Below, one piece after another: positions 1-10,045 of a stretch of DNA of 64,000 bases. Both the position numbers and the translations under genes were made by a program. Below the pieces are notes generated by a model. That model was not told the DNA's origin, did not search any database, and saw nothing but the letters and a program-made list of their open reading frames with translations. Source of the stretch: Phocaeicola dorei (GTDB lineage: Bacteria > Bacteroidota > Bacteroidia > Bacteroidales > Bacteroidaceae); NCBI RefSeq assembly GCF_013009555.1, contig NZ_CP046176.1:3999501-4063500 (forward strand). Reading direction: 5' to 3'. The stretch's first letter is position 1; every line of letters begins with the position of its first letter.

Positions 1-136
1 CAAAATGTTCAGGAGTCTTAAACACAATAGCCTCTGTTCCCTGAGACAACGGTTCTTTATCAAGAAAATCACTGCATGCTGTCAATGCCATCACTACAGC
101 CGATACAAGAAAAAATTTATTTATTATGGTTTTCAT
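1..136 (-). CDS. SusD-family outer-membrane lipoprotein, N-terminal fragment (cut by window edge)
   Basis: Only the first 45 codons are inside the window; the rest lies before base 1. The start at 136 gives a short hydrophobic signal ending in a lipobox (ALTAC, Cys21), followed by SDFLDKEP, the opening typical of SusD/RagB glycan-binding lipoproteins. SusD proteins sit on the outer surface of the outer membrane and form the lid of a SusC transporter. The gene follows the SusC gene by 22 bases on the same strand, which is the usual SusC-SusD order and supports the call. Substrate cannot be told from this piece. Confidence 0.85.
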   Translation of the reverse strand, partial: MKTIINKFFLVSAVVMALTACSDFLDKEPLSQGTEAIVFKTPEHF

Positions 137-158
137 ACGTTTATATTTTAACAGATTA

Positions 159-3100
159 TTAGAATGTAACATCTACCCCGAATGTCAGCAGTCTGCTGAA
201 CGGGAATGTATTATTTGAATTTTCACCATATTCCGGATCATATCCATCCTTTACTTTTGTCCATTCCCAAAGGTCATCACCGGAGAAGTAAACTCTCAGT
301 TTGCTGAGTCCGGCTTTTGAAATCCACTTTTGAGGCAATGAATACCCTACTACCAAAGATTTCAAACGGACGTACCGATTATTCTGAACACTGACATCTT
401 TGTTATTATAGTTCCACTTATTAAAATCCTGATCACGTGAAGCGATAGTATATTCTGCATCCCGATTATTCTCACTCCACATTTTCCCTGCGAAGTTTTT
501 ATTTTGCAGAACATAATTTGTTGTCCATGGAGCAGCCAAATATCCATTTCTTAACAATACTTGTTTACCTACTCCCTGTAAGAAAGCCGAGAAGTCGATT
601 CCTTTCCATTCCAACCCCAATTTAAAGCCAAATGTCAAACGAGGGGCCATATCTCCTGCATAGTAAAGGTCATCCTTCGTGATAGCACCGTCGCCATTCA
701 AATCGACTACTTTGCGAGCACCCGGACGAAGTGTATTGGTAGCCGCCTCCTGAGGTGCAGGAAGAATATTATTAGCTTTCGGTCCTGAATGATCCGCATT
801 CCAATAGTACTTTTCATAATATGCAGCCACTTCATCCGCATTTTGGAAAATTCCATCAGTCTGGTATACATACAATGCTTGTCTTGGCATTCCTATCAAG
901 CGATTTTCATTCTTACCCTCATTGGGTACATTTTCATTATTAGCTAATTCAAGCACTTTTGACCATGCATCCGAAAGAGATCCTCCAATACTATATTTCA
1001 CCTGACCTATTTGATCATCCCAATTCAAAGCCAATTCCCAACCACGGGCACGAAACTTACCATTGTTGCTTTTAGGAGCAGCCGCACCTAAAATAGAAGG
1101 ATATTGTACATCAATAAACATTCCGTTATTGGTCTTGATAAAATAATCAAATGAACCTCTCAAACGGTTACTGAGAAAGGCAAAATCCACTCCCACATCG
1201 TGACTGTCGATAGTTTCCCATGTACGGTCCGCAGATCTCATACCGTCTACCCACAATGAAGTATGCGTACCGGAATTTATACCAAAAATAGTCGTACCAG
1301 TTTTGATAGTAGCAAACCTTTCGTAATTATCAATACCTTCCACACTACCCGTTCTACCATAATTATAACGCAGCTTCAGATCACTCAACCATGAAACATC
1401 TTTTAAAAAGTTTTCATTTGAAAGTCTCCAAAAACCAGAAATAGAGTAAAAATTCTTCCAACGTTGTTCTTTCGCTAACTTAGAAGACCCATCCCGACGT
1501 CCCAATATCTCTATTGAGTATTTATCAGCATAAGTATAATTTAAACGTCCTAAATAAGAAACCAATCCCCAAGAATTCTGTCCACCGTATGCCTCATTAT
1601 TATTTCCATTTACCCATACATCCAAATCTGTTAATCCGGACCCCGGATAAACAGCACCGGATTTACGAACCGCACCTACCTTTTTATATGTTTCTTGTTC
1701 GGCAGTCATACCCAACATGGCAGAAACGCTATGTACATCAGCGAAAGTACGGTTATAATTAGCAAAAGCACCTAAAGTAATGTTTTCCCATTTTTCTATT
1801 TCTTCTTTCAATTGTCCGGGACCTTGCTTATTACCAGTCTGTGTACCTACCCAATCATAATATTGTACTTTATTCTTCACTTCCTGCATATTTCTCTGTA
1901 CAGTTTTATAAGCTCCCGAAGCTGAAATAGAAAGTCCTTTTACCCATTTAGAAAAATCATAAGTCGCTTTGGCACTTCCTCTGAAGGTTGTCAATGAATT
2001 TTTCTTTTCCCCCCCTTGAGTCAACCCGCCAATAGGATTCCGGTTACCACTGAATGTATCATAAGCCTGACCATTTTGATTATACACAGTCCAAAACCAG
2101 GGGTCAAAATATCCAGCTCCCACATCAGTAGTTGGAGTTATAATATCACGTTTGTCATACGACATGCTTGTTTCAAATTTCAAAGCATCTGTCGCTTGAT
2201 AATCAGCATTTAAACGACCACTATATTTTTTTTCTCCATCATTAGCAACTTTCAATTGTGAATTATTATCCGCATATCCCAAAGATGCCCGATAACTGAA
2301 TTTTTCATCTGCTCCCGAAATACTAATCGAATGCTTTTGGGAAGTTGCCTGACCATAAAGATAATCCATCATATACACATTTGGATCCCAACGTTCTACC
2401 TTATCGCCATTTTGTAATGTCAAGACTTTACCTGCACGAAGGGCATTAAAAAGTGTTTCTCCCTTATATACTGTTGGTGCACCAGTAGCCGGATCAATAT
2501 CTGATTGATCCAGAGTTGGACCTCCAAAAGAATTAAATATCCACCAATTCACAGCTTTATGAATTTCATCAGCAGTAGTCAAATTAGGATTTAAAGCGGC
2601 AGCATCGTTATATTGAGCTTCATAAAACATATCCAACCATTCCTGATTATTTGTGATAGGGGGCTGAATACCATTAATTGTACGACTAACTGAACCACTA
2701 TATGATATTTGAGCCTTTCCTTTCTTACCACGCTTTGTTGTCACCAGTACAACTCCTGAGGCTGAACGGGCACCATAAATCGCTGCTGAAGCATCCTTCA
2801 GAACTGAAATATTCTCAATATCACTTGCATCCATGGCATTTAACTCATCCAATGAACCAGTTATACCATCAATGATAACTAATGGAGAAGATTTTCCGTT
2901 GACAGAAATATCACCACGTATTTTCATCTCTGCTCCCTCACTACCCGGACGAGTAGAAGTGCGTGTAATTGTCAATCCCGGAACTTCACCTTGCAAAGCG
3001 ACTGTAGCATTAGCAATACCCTTATTTTTAAAAGCCTCATCCCCCTTGATCTGACTAATAGAACTAGTTAAAGAAGCTTTCTTTTGGGCACCGTAACCAA

Positions 3101-3485
3101 CCACTACTACTTCATCCAGCACCTCGGTATCCTCTTTCACAACAACCTTAATGCTCGTTTTCCCTGATATATTTACTTCCTGAGCCTTGTATCCGATATA
3201 AGAAATAACCAATATGCCTTTTTCCGGAACATTATTCAATATAAAGTTACCATCAAAATCGGTAATTGTACCATTAGTCGTACCTTTTACTTGTACCGTG
3301 GCACCAATAACAGGTTCTCCGGCAGCATCCACTACTTGACCTTTCACTGTACCAGCCTGCATAACAGACTGTAACTCATTCACCTCTGCAAATACAGTCT
3401 GCGGGCTACCTGCCAACAAGGCAGAAGCCATCACCGTAGAAAACAAGATTCTTCTCGATGAAAATTTAAAGAATTCGTTTTTCAT
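159..3485 (-). CDS. SusC/RagA-family TonB-dependent outer-membrane transporter
   Basis: This 1108-residue protein would import oligosaccharides across the outer membrane using TonB energy, paired with the SusD beside it. Visible parts are a signal peptide (residues 1-33), a carboxypeptidase-regulatory-like domain (about 45-120), the SusC-type TonB-box region EVVVVGYG at 125-132, a plug with LVIIDG and SGVVLVTTK motifs, and a long beta-barrel ending in aromatic Phe. There is no STN domain, so it is not built for FecR signalling. An in-frame start exists upstream at 3563, but it overlaps the sigma gene and lacks a signal-like start; the ATG at 3485 begins a normal signal peptide. The ECF sigma gene lies 43 bases upstream and may drive it. 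Confidence 0.93.
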   Translation of the reverse strand: MKNEFFKFSSRRILFSTVMASALLAGSPQTVFAEVNELQSVMQAGTVKGQVVDAAGEPVIGATVQVKGTTNGTITDFDGNFILNNVPEKGILVISYIGYKAQEVNISGKTSIKVVVKEDTEVLDEVVVVGYGAQKKASLTSSISQIKGDEAFKNKGIANATVALQGEVPGLTITRTSTRPGSEGAEMKIRGDISVNGKSSPLVIIDGITGSLDELNAMDASDIENISVLKDASAAIYGARSASGVVLVTTKRGKKGKAQISYSGSVSRTINGIQPPITNNQEWLDMFYEAQYNDAAALNPNLTTADEIHKAVNWWIFNSFGGPTLDQSDIDPATGAPTVYKGETLFNALRAGKVLTLQNGDKVERWDPNVYMMDYLYGQATSQKHSISISGADEKFSYRASLGYADNNSQLKVANDGEKKYSGRLNADYQATDALKFETSMSYDKRDIITPTTDVGAGYFDPWFWTVYNQNGQAYDTFSGNRNPIGGLTQGGEKKNSLTTFRGSAKATYDFSKWVKGLSISASGAYKTVQRNMQEVKNKVQYYDWVGTQTGNKQGPGQLKEEIEKWENITLGAFANYNRTFADVHSVSAMLGMTAEQETYKKVGAVRKSGAVYPGSGLTDLDVWVNGNNNEAYGGQNSWGLVSYLGRLNYTYADKYSIEILGRRDGSSKLAKEQRWKNFYSISGFWRLSNENFLKDVSWLSDLKLRYNYGRTGSVEGIDNYERFATIKTGTTIFGINSGTHTSLWVDGMRSADRTWETIDSHDVGVDFAFLSNRLRGSFDYFIKTNNGMFIDVQYPSILGAAAPKSNNGKFRARGWELALNWDDQIGQVKYSIGGSLSDAWSKVLELANNENVPNEGKNENRLIGMPRQALYVYQTDGIFQNADEVAAYYEKYYWNADHSGPKANNILPAPQEAATNTLRPGARKVVDLNGDGAITKDDLYYAGDMAPRLTFGFKLGLEWKGIDFSAFLQGVGKQVLLRNGYLAAPWTTNYVLQNKNFAGKMWSENNRDAEYTIASRDQDFNKWNYNNKDVSVQNNRYVRLKSLVVGYSLPQKWISKAGLSKLRVYFSGDDLWEWTKVKDGYDPEYGENSNNTFPFSRLLTFGVDVTF

Positions 3486-3528
3486 AAACTTGAAATTTAA
3501 TATTAACAGTTTTATTGTTGTTTTCTTA

Positions 3529-4044
3529 TTATATACACTGTTTGATAAACTCGCGCACCTCATGCCGCCCTATCCTTAAATGGTTTTCAACGGTACGATG
3601 CGAAAGATTTAATTCCGCTGAAATATCTGAAATAGATTTGTCTTCAAAACGACTCATTGCATAAATAGTACGACGCTGTGGAGGAAGCAAAGACAATCTA
3701 TATTTCTCACATGCTTCCAAGTCATCAGCCACCACACGAGCCTCAGTTTCATTTGTATAAGTTACCGCATGCTCATATAAATAAGAAGTCACTTCCTGCC
3801 TCTTATAATAACGACGTAAATAGTCAGTCACCAAATTACGGGCAATGGTAAAAATGAAATACTTAATAGTTTCTGCACAGAGCATCCGATCGTAATCCAT
3901 CAGCCGTACATACACATCTTGTGCCAAGTCTTCTGCCTCTTCTTTATGACCTATCTTATAATAAAGATACAGATAGACCGAATGATGATAATTCGTATAA
4001 GAGTCTTTTATTAATTGAATAGATTTCATGGATATGTTTTTCAT
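3529..4044 (-). CDS. ECF-type RNA polymerase sigma-70 factor
   Basis: A 171-residue ECF sigma factor. Region 2 (about residues 15-80) contains the AEDLAQDVYVRLMDYD core-binding segment; region 4 (about 115-165) contains LPPQRRTIYAMSRFEDKSISDIS and the helix-turn-helix ending LSHRTVENHL. Such factors normally switch on an adjacent SusC/SusD pair, and SusC begins 43 bases downstream. No FecR anti-sigma gene lies next to it and the adjacent SusC lacks the STN signalling domain, so the usual trans-envelope circuit is incomplete here. A second in-frame ATG at 4029 is also possible as the start. A TATATTTG -7 box lies at 4077-4084. Confidence 0.9.
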   Translation of the reverse strand: MKNISMKSIQLIKDSYTNYHHSVYLYLYYKIGHKEEAEDLAQDVYVRLMDYDRMLCAETIKYFIFTIARNLVTDYLRRYYKRQEVTSYLYEHAVTYTNETEARVVADDLEACEKYRLSLLPPQRRTIYAMSRFEDKSISDISAELNLSHRTVENHLRIGRHEVREFIKQCI

Positions 4045-4076
4045 GTCTTCAGCTTTTTGGGTTACATTTACGAATG

Positions 4077-4084
4077 CAAATATA
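4077..4084 (-). promoter_or_regulatory. Candidate Bacteroides -7 box (TATATTTG) for the sigma/SusC/SusD operon
   Basis: On the minus strand this reads TATATTTG, matching the Bacteroides -7 consensus TAnnTTTG. It lies about 33 bases upstream of the sigma factor start at 4044. No convincing -33 TTTG was located, so it rests on the -7 match and position only. Confidence 0.45.
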
Positions 4085-4154
4085 GAAGGTAGAAGAACAA
4101 GAAAAGCACTTTTCCGGTTCCAATAAATCTCATATCATTACCCTAGACAAAAAA

Positions 4155-4185
4155 CAGTTTAAGCTGCTAATTTATAGCAGCTTAA
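4155..4185 (-). terminator. Rho-independent terminator of the propeller/AraC regulator gene
   Basis: An exact 11-base stem (TTAAGCTGCTA at 4159-4169 with its complement at 4175-4185) follows the regulator stop at 4245. Reading on the minus strand, the stem is followed by ACTG and a run of six T. Confidence 0.6.
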
Positions 4186-4244
4186 GAATTTGAGACTATC
4201 TGTATCATATAATAATTTGATACTCTCAACAAGAAATAGCGAGG

Positions 4245-7046
4245 TTATTCATTGTTTTTCCCAATACTTCGGATGTACTCATTGGGAGTGATATTTGTCG
4301 CTTTTTTGAAATATCGGAAGAAAGAAGCCCGTGAACTGAATCCGCACAACTCTGCCAAAGCACTCAAAGTGTATTTAGCATATTCATCTTTCTCCACCAA
4401 GCGCTTGAATTCAGCTATACGATAATCATTAATATAATCATAATAATTACGGTTTAAATACTGATTAAACAAATAGGACAAAGTATGAGATGAGGTTCCG
4501 ATAGAGGCGGCCAAATCGGCAATCTTCAAATTAGGATTGGTATAAGGCTTTTCTTTATGCATAACAATCTCCAATTTATCCGCCAACCGTTTACATTCTT
4601 CCACACTTATCTTATTTGTCTTATACTTTTCTTCCGCTACAACATTGGTTTCCTTAACCGATTGTATTTCCTTTTCTATAACCTTAGCAGGACCAGGCAT
4701 TGGTTCTTCCCTTTCGTCCTCTCCCTCTTTCTTCTTTGACAAAAGAACAGCAATACCTCCGGTCACCACTGCTATCACGATAAACACTATGCTCCATATA
4801 CTGATAGAAGAAGCGATTTTAACCGTCATCTGAGTTTCCGACTCTGGATTCCCCGTCCGCCTTACTTTAAAAGTATAGGTACCGGACGGCAAATCATAAT
4901 AAGTCATATCCGAACGACCTGTCACAGCTATCCATCCGGCATCCTCACCCTCCAACTGATATTCATATGACATAAAGGCAGGTGCCGTATAACTGAAATC
5001 GGAAAAGTAAAAGGTAACATTCTTTTGAGAAGACTCCAATGAAATTTCACTCTTGCCGCCATCTCTCACAACAGATTGCACTACAGATTTTCCATTTACA
5101 CATACCTCTGTTATGGCAACCGGATAGGGAATGGATTTCTTCTGATTCATCCGCACTGCATCCAAATATAAGAGCCCTTTGGAGTTTCCAAACCAAATGC
5201 CATTCTCATCACGCACCGGCGGACAAAGAGTAAATATGGAACTGGGAATGCCATCGACAAAATTATAAGGAATAAAACAGTCTTTCTTATCATACCGGAA
5301 CAAACCATTGTTAGTTCCCAGCCATAACCACTTTTCACGATCCTCCACAACAAACATACCATCATTCCCATCCAGAGGAGTCCCCGGCTGCAAACGTCTG
5401 AAAGTAGTCATTGATAAATCAGAGATAAAAAGCGAGCCTTTGTCCGGAAAAAAATAAAGATCATGGTCGGAATCTTCGTAGATCACTCTTACTTTTTCCT
5501 TATGAATAAATCCTTCAGGAAACACATCGGTTTTTAATGTCCGGACGGAAGGGTCCCAAATACACATTCCATTCTCCGTACATATCCATCCTTTATGGGT
5601 GGAATCAAAATAAATTTCATATACATTCCCTTCCGGCAACTTAGAGTTGGCACTGGTATAATGAGCTATCTGTCTGCCATTTTTATAGCAGAATATTCCT
5701 AAAGATGTCCCTATCCACAAATTACTTTCATTATCCTGCTTGATACAGAAAATATGTCCTTTACTGAAAGGCATTCCTCCATCGGGGGCAAAATCTCTGA
5801 GTGTCAAAGTTACAGGATTGAAAACATACATTCCCCCACCGTATGTACCTATATAATACTCATTCTGATAATACAGACAACTGAAAATCATATTTGAGCG
5901 TAACTGTGGAACCTTGAAACTTTTATAACGATGATTTTCTTCGTCAATATAAAAAAGTCCGTCACGAGATCCGATCAGCTTTTCCTTCCCCTCGATGGCA
6001 AGTGCACGTACCGGCATATCTCCGGAATCAAAAAAAGGAGCATACGTATAAGTGGAGAACAACCCGCTCTGATATAATGTGTAATCCAATCCCAGCTGAT
6101 AGAATCCTACCCATATCAATCCTTCCTTATCAACCAAAACAGAATAAACGGAATTAGAACGCAAAGTCTCATCCTTCCCTGTTTCATGACGCATGGAACG
6201 AACAACTTTCTTTTTATCCGTTGATACAAAATGAACTCCGTTACCATCCGTCCCTACATACAAAAGGCTTTTGCCATCACCGGACAAAGAAGAAATGACA
6301 TTACAACCTACATCAACAAAACGGGCAAATTCTTTAGTTTGTGTATCAAAACTGATGATTCCCTGTCCCATCGTTCCCAAATAAAGCATACTCCCTATCC
6401 GGGCTATATTCTTAAAGGAACAAACATGTTTCTCTTCCACCACATTATGATAAGCCTCTATTTTTCCATCTGAGAGTTGTAAGGAATAAAGACCATTCTC
6501 CGTAGCCATCCAAAGTATTCCATCTTCCCCCAAATTCAAACCACCAATCGAATTCGCCGCCGACAACATATTAGGATCTATCATAATTTGGTTCAGGCTC
6601 CCTCCTTTATAAATGAAAAGTCCTCTTTCTGTTCCGATATAAAGTATTCCTTTCCCGTCATGTAAAAGAGAGCGCACAGCATATCCTATCGTTTCACGGG
6701 CAATGGGCTCCAAACTATTTTTCTGCTTGCTAACACGCCATAATCCACTGCCATTCCCCATCCACAATTCATTGCCAGGCATCTCAGCAATGGCATTTAC
6801 CCGTTTCAATTTTTCATCTGAACCCGGAATAAGATAATGCTTGAAATGAATTCCATCAAAACATTCCAACGAATTGCCGGTCCCCAACCAAACATAACCT
6901 AAAGAATCTTTATAAATGGCGTTTACCACTAAATCTGACAAACCCTCAGTTACAGACAAGCCACGAAAAGCGTAGGAACGAGAGAAAATGGGTAAAGACA
7001 AGAATATAAGAAACAATATAAATATAAATCTTAAAATGTTTTTCAT
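4245..7046 (-). CDS. Membrane-bound propeller sensor with direct AraC output, no kinase (HTCS-like one-component regulator)
   Basis: Predicted 933-residue inner-membrane sensor. After a signal peptide (residues 1-25), the periplasmic part carries many Reg_prop-type beta-propeller repeats (blocks such as GYVWLGTGNSLECFDG) and a Y_Y_Y domain (about 660-735). A single membrane span (about 747-769) leads through a charged linker into an AraC-type DNA-binding domain (about 835-925; CGFSSRASFFRYFKK). Classic hybrid two-component regulators have a histidine kinase and receiver between span and HTH; here only about 70 residues separate them, so no phosphorelay is possible. It probably binds a glycan fragment in the periplasm and regulates neighbouring operons. 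The start at 7046 is preferred (7058 is possible); an in-frame codon at 7124 lies upstream of the likely -7 box and is unlikely. An intact paralogue of the split gene at 15255-18076. Confidence 0.88.
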   Translation of the reverse strand: MKNILRFIFILFLIFLSLPIFSRSYAFRGLSVTEGLSDLVVNAIYKDSLGYVWLGTGNSLECFDGIHFKHYLIPGSDEKLKRVNAIAEMPGNELWMGNGSGLWRVSKQKNSLEPIARETIGYAVRSLLHDGKGILYIGTERGLFIYKGGSLNQIMIDPNMLSAANSIGGLNLGEDGILWMATENGLYSLQLSDGKIEAYHNVVEEKHVCSFKNIARIGSMLYLGTMGQGIISFDTQTKEFARFVDVGCNVISSLSGDGKSLLYVGTDGNGVHFVSTDKKKVVRSMRHETGKDETLRSNSVYSVLVDKEGLIWVGFYQLGLDYTLYQSGLFSTYTYAPFFDSGDMPVRALAIEGKEKLIGSRDGLFYIDEENHRYKSFKVPQLRSNMIFSCLYYQNEYYIGTYGGGMYVFNPVTLTLRDFAPDGGMPFSKGHIFCIKQDNESNLWIGTSLGIFCYKNGRQIAHYTSANSKLPEGNVYEIYFDSTHKGWICTENGMCIWDPSVRTLKTDVFPEGFIHKEKVRVIYEDSDHDLYFFPDKGSLFISDLSMTTFRRLQPGTPLDGNDGMFVVEDREKWLWLGTNNGLFRYDKKDCFIPYNFVDGIPSSIFTLCPPVRDENGIWFGNSKGLLYLDAVRMNQKKSIPYPVAITEVCVNGKSVVQSVVRDGGKSEISLESSQKNVTFYFSDFSYTAPAFMSYEYQLEGEDAGWIAVTGRSDMTYYDLPSGTYTFKVRRTGNPESETQMTVKIASSISIWSIVFIVIAVVTGGIAVLLSKKKEGEDEREEPMPGPAKVIEKEIQSVKETNVVAEEKYKTNKISVEECKRLADKLEIVMHKEKPYTNPNLKIADLAASIGTSSHTLSYLFNQYLNRNYYDYINDYRIAEFKRLVEKDEYAKYTLSALAELCGFSSRASFFRYFKKATNITPNEYIRSIGKNNE

Positions 7047-7087
7047 TACATTGTGCATATTTGGAACCTCGTGTTTATCAAATAATG

Positions 7088-7095
7088 CAAATATA
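7088..7095 (-). promoter_or_regulatory. Candidate -7 box (TATATTTG) for the propeller/AraC regulator
   Basis: The minus strand reads TATATTTG, a perfect TAnnTTTG match, 42 bases upstream of the ATG at 7046. Just upstream at about 7102-7119 is a dyad (AGGGAA...TTTCCCT) that could be an operator. The position argues against using the in-frame codon at 7124 as start. Confidence 0.45.
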
Positions 7096-7129
7096 GTGAA
7101 AAGGGAATATATTTTCCCTATCAAAAAAA

Positions 7130-7188
7130 GAAAAAATCATCATCCACTTCTTATTTGCTGTATGAAAAAGAAAGGATGATGATTTAAA
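7130..7188 (-). terminator. Terminator after the heparinase-type lyase gene
   Basis: AAATCATCATCC (7134-7145) pairs exactly with GGATGATGATTT (7174-7185), and on the minus strand the stem is followed by TTTC and a T-rich tract. It lies 30 bases past the lyase stop at 7217. The loop is long (28 bases), which lowers confidence somewhat. Confidence 0.55.
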
Positions 7189-7216
7189 AAGATTACTTTA
7201 TAAAAGAAAGTTTATA

Positions 7217-9943
7217 TCAAAGTTTGCGTAAATCATGTCCGGGCAACAAATTATATTCTTTTCCATTCATCCTGACTTTACAAGGTGTAGAAGCTGCATA
7301 TTTCCAAACGCCCTCTTTATACACCAACATCACATCTGTTACTGTCAATGAACTTATTTCAACATGTGGAGTTTTCAATAGTGTACCTCCTCCCAAAAAG
7401 AAAATACAATCATCGCCTTGTTTATTTCCCCACAATGCATAAGCTGCTTGTACAGTCATTTCTCCACTTTTACACAAATGGCCTGCATCATCCGAAGAAA
7501 TAATCCGGTCCACACGCCCCTCTTTTTGTTGGATACAAATTCCGACATGACTTCCAGCCACACCACTTTCCACTTCTGGAAAAGTAACGGAGGAAATACA
7601 TCCCGGCTCCTTTACAGAAGAAGGTTCATAAACAGCTACAAACGGACGATTCCAAGCTTCACCTTGTTGGCGGGCTACAAAAGTCAACGTAGGTTGCTCT
7701 TTGATAGCATAAGGCATATCCGGAATCCGGCTCAACCCTTCAGTCATCGGGCTCAAAGCCGAGAACACTTTACGTTCAGGAGCACCTTTCATCCACATAT
7801 TCATACTGATATTATCCTCATCCGGCATCTGTATAGTAAACGTTGTTTTAATATCTTTGGAGGTCTCGGCACTTTTCTTATCAAACAAATAAGAATAGGC
7901 ATATATATGTGCCCCTGCAAAAGCCAGTTCCTCCGTTGGTTGAAGAAACAAGCTACTCCCGTCAGCAGCAGTCAAGTTCATGGTTTGTCCCATATTATGA
8001 TAAAAATAATCATGCATTTTATCTCCTCCCTCCACTTTCCTGCTACGGAAAATATCGACATAATATCCGTTCTTTTCTCCTGTAGTCACAATACTCATCA
8101 TACGGTTTTGATCAGCCTGTGATTCAGGTTCACGGAAAAAGACTTCACTATAACTCACAGGCTGATAATCCACTTTCACCCCCGTTTCGGGATAGCAGTT
8201 CAATAATTTGAAAGCATGATTGCTTTTCATAACCGGATAAGAAGAGATTCCATCTACACAAACCGTATTGTGTGCAGGGAACTGACTGTAATACTCCAAA
8301 TAATCCAAACCGGAATAAAGGGTCAAGCCGATGCCGCCGTCCGGCGCCAGACGATATCCTTTTCCATAAAGTTCCATGCTGATGCCATTGGCATGCATGT
8401 GGTTCCCTTCACTGGCGTTTTGAGCAATCATCAGACTATGGCGTTTGTCCATGCCATTGCGTTGCACCAGCCAACTGGCATTGGGAGCATAAAAAGTAGG
8501 AGTCACATAATCATTGATATCACCGGCAGGTATCTTATCATCAATCACCAAAGGCTTGTCACTGAAGAAAGAAGTTACCGCCACCTTCACGTTTTTCTTT
8601 TCAGCCGCCGATTTGGACGCATCGGGATCAAATAACTTCAACATAGCAGTAAATTGCCTTTCCTGATCTTTTTTACCATGCTTTTGCGCATTAGTTACCA
8701 TACGGGCAAAGATAGCAGGATTCAATTTACCGGGATGTGTATCGCCAAAGCCCATTGTCATACAATCCGGAAACAAATATTGCGGGTCGGCGGCCACCGC
8801 TTTTTTTATGACGGGAATCTCTCCGGTCAGGTCCATACCCAAATTACGGTCAAAGATAGTAACCATATCCGTATAATCTCCGATAACCACTTGGCTATAC
8901 CCCGGACATTCAGCCCAAATACCGGTTTCTGTATCATAACCATAATCAGCAAGCTGCTTCAGTGACCATTGACGGATGGAAGAACGATTCAACACATAAT
9001 CAATATAATATTCGCCTCCCTTTTTGTCCGGATAAGAAGCATCAGGTTCCAAAATCATGCCGATGCTCATGATATAACGCGCCTGCATCAGATTCCAGTT
9101 ATTATGCGGCACTCCATTATCAATGATATTATCCGCCCATTTCTTGAATGCTCCGGCATAGATGTCCATCTTATCAGCCTTATCGGTTTTTAAATAATCA
9201 TATAAAAAATCATACAATGGAACCAAAGCATTCACTGCATCCTCATGAATGACTTCAAAACTACTCATACCCACCAAAGTCTGCTGATGTCCATAGTTCA
9301 AATCCTTGGGAAGATTTCGGTAATAGATCCCCGTCATATAAGTATCAAATACCGAAGCTGCCAAATCAGCATATTTCTTCTCTCCGGTCATCCACCAAAG
9401 AAAAGCGGCATCACGGGCGATACCCAGTATCTCTACATTAATACTTTGGATGATATTTCCGGTTTTACTGATATTCACCCATTCGTATGGTCTGCCTTCC
9501 AACGTCCCATTTGCCAGATACATTCCCCGAGCATCTTCCTGATAAGGCTTCAAATCTTCCAGCTTGGGACGTACATAGTTAGTTGCATGACTGCGTGCAC
9601 CGGTATACATCACCGTAGGAGCCGGCGCCTTCTCTCCTCCTGCATGATCATAATATTCTCCTTTAATATATACCTCCGTTGCATGAGTTTTCCAATACAT
9701 TTGCAAGCGGGAAGTAAGCCATTCAGGCCCTCGGTCAGCATACCGGTCAGTCCGTTGCTTTAACTTTTCAAACACTTCCTGTGCCCATGGTTCTTCCTTT
9801 ATCAACTTCTGCGTTTCGGCTTTACCCTTGTTATCCGTCAGATATCGGGGATGACCTTGTGACAGTTTTATCGACAAAAAATTCTCTTGTGCATATAATA
9901 CACCTGTTATCAGCAAGCATATCAATAAAATAGTCTTTTTCAT
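7217..9943 (-). CDS. Heparinase II/III-family polysaccharide lyase (predicted, exported)
   Basis: Predicted 908-residue exported protein with a cleavable signal (ending LYAQ). The N-terminal half is helix-rich with many W/Y residues, as in the (alpha/alpha) toroid of heparinase II/III-type lyases. The central part has the family's histidine-containing segment, here NHMHANGISMELYG followed by APDGGIG, and the C-terminal part is beta-sandwich-like. Such enzymes cleave uronic-acid-containing polysaccharides by beta-elimination and leave unsaturated uronyl ends. The GH88 enzyme encoded at 13795-15021 would remove such ends, so the two fit together. The exact glycan cannot be told. ATG at 9943 is chosen because it directly precedes the KKTILL signal; an ATG at 9955 is also in frame. 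Confidence 0.75.
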   Translation of the reverse strand: MKKTILLICLLITGVLYAQENFLSIKLSQGHPRYLTDNKGKAETQKLIKEEPWAQEVFEKLKQRTDRYADRGPEWLTSRLQMYWKTHATEVYIKGEYYDHAGGEKAPAPTVMYTGARSHATNYVRPKLEDLKPYQEDARGMYLANGTLEGRPYEWVNISKTGNIIQSINVEILGIARDAAFLWWMTGEKKYADLAASVFDTYMTGIYYRNLPKDLNYGHQQTLVGMSSFEVIHEDAVNALVPLYDFLYDYLKTDKADKMDIYAGAFKKWADNIIDNGVPHNNWNLMQARYIMSIGMILEPDASYPDKKGGEYYIDYVLNRSSIRQWSLKQLADYGYDTETGIWAECPGYSQVVIGDYTDMVTIFDRNLGMDLTGEIPVIKKAVAADPQYLFPDCMTMGFGDTHPGKLNPAIFARMVTNAQKHGKKDQERQFTAMLKLFDPDASKSAAEKKNVKVAVTSFFSDKPLVIDDKIPAGDINDYVTPTFYAPNASWLVQRNGMDKRHSLMIAQNASEGNHMHANGISMELYGKGYRLAPDGGIGLTLYSGLDYLEYYSQFPAHNTVCVDGISSYPVMKSNHAFKLLNCYPETGVKVDYQPVSYSEVFFREPESQADQNRMMSIVTTGEKNGYYVDIFRSRKVEGGDKMHDYFYHNMGQTMNLTAADGSSLFLQPTEELAFAGAHIYAYSYLFDKKSAETSKDIKTTFTIQMPDEDNISMNMWMKGAPERKVFSALSPMTEGLSRIPDMPYAIKEQPTLTFVARQQGEAWNRPFVAVYEPSSVKEPGCISSVTFPEVESGVAGSHVGICIQQKEGRVDRIISSDDAGHLCKSGEMTVQAAYALWGNKQGDDCIFFLGGGTLLKTPHVEISSLTVTDVMLVYKEGVWKYAASTPCKVRMNGKEYNLLPGHDLRKL

Positions 9944-9964
9944 AATTCTATTCATTCTCTTTCA

Positions 9965-9972
9965 CAAAAATA
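9965..9972 (-). promoter_or_regulatory. Candidate -7 box (TATTTTTG) for the lyase gene
   Basis: The minus strand reads TATTTTTG, matching TAnnTTTG, 22 bases upstream of the ATG at 9943. The same octamer is found before the GH115 gene (41554) and the CE12 gene (61326). A short dyad around AATTCGAATT lies just upstream near 9998-10007. Confidence 0.4.
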
Positions 9973-10045
9973 CGTATCATAGAGCTATTCCACTCAATTC
10001 GAATGAATTATTTTATGATCCGCCTATTTAATTCATTATTTAAAG

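Noticed and set aside
7418..8122. Open frame of 234 codons on the plus strand
   Set aside because: It lies antisense inside the lyase gene, has no recognisable domain, and is explained by codon bias of the opposite strand.
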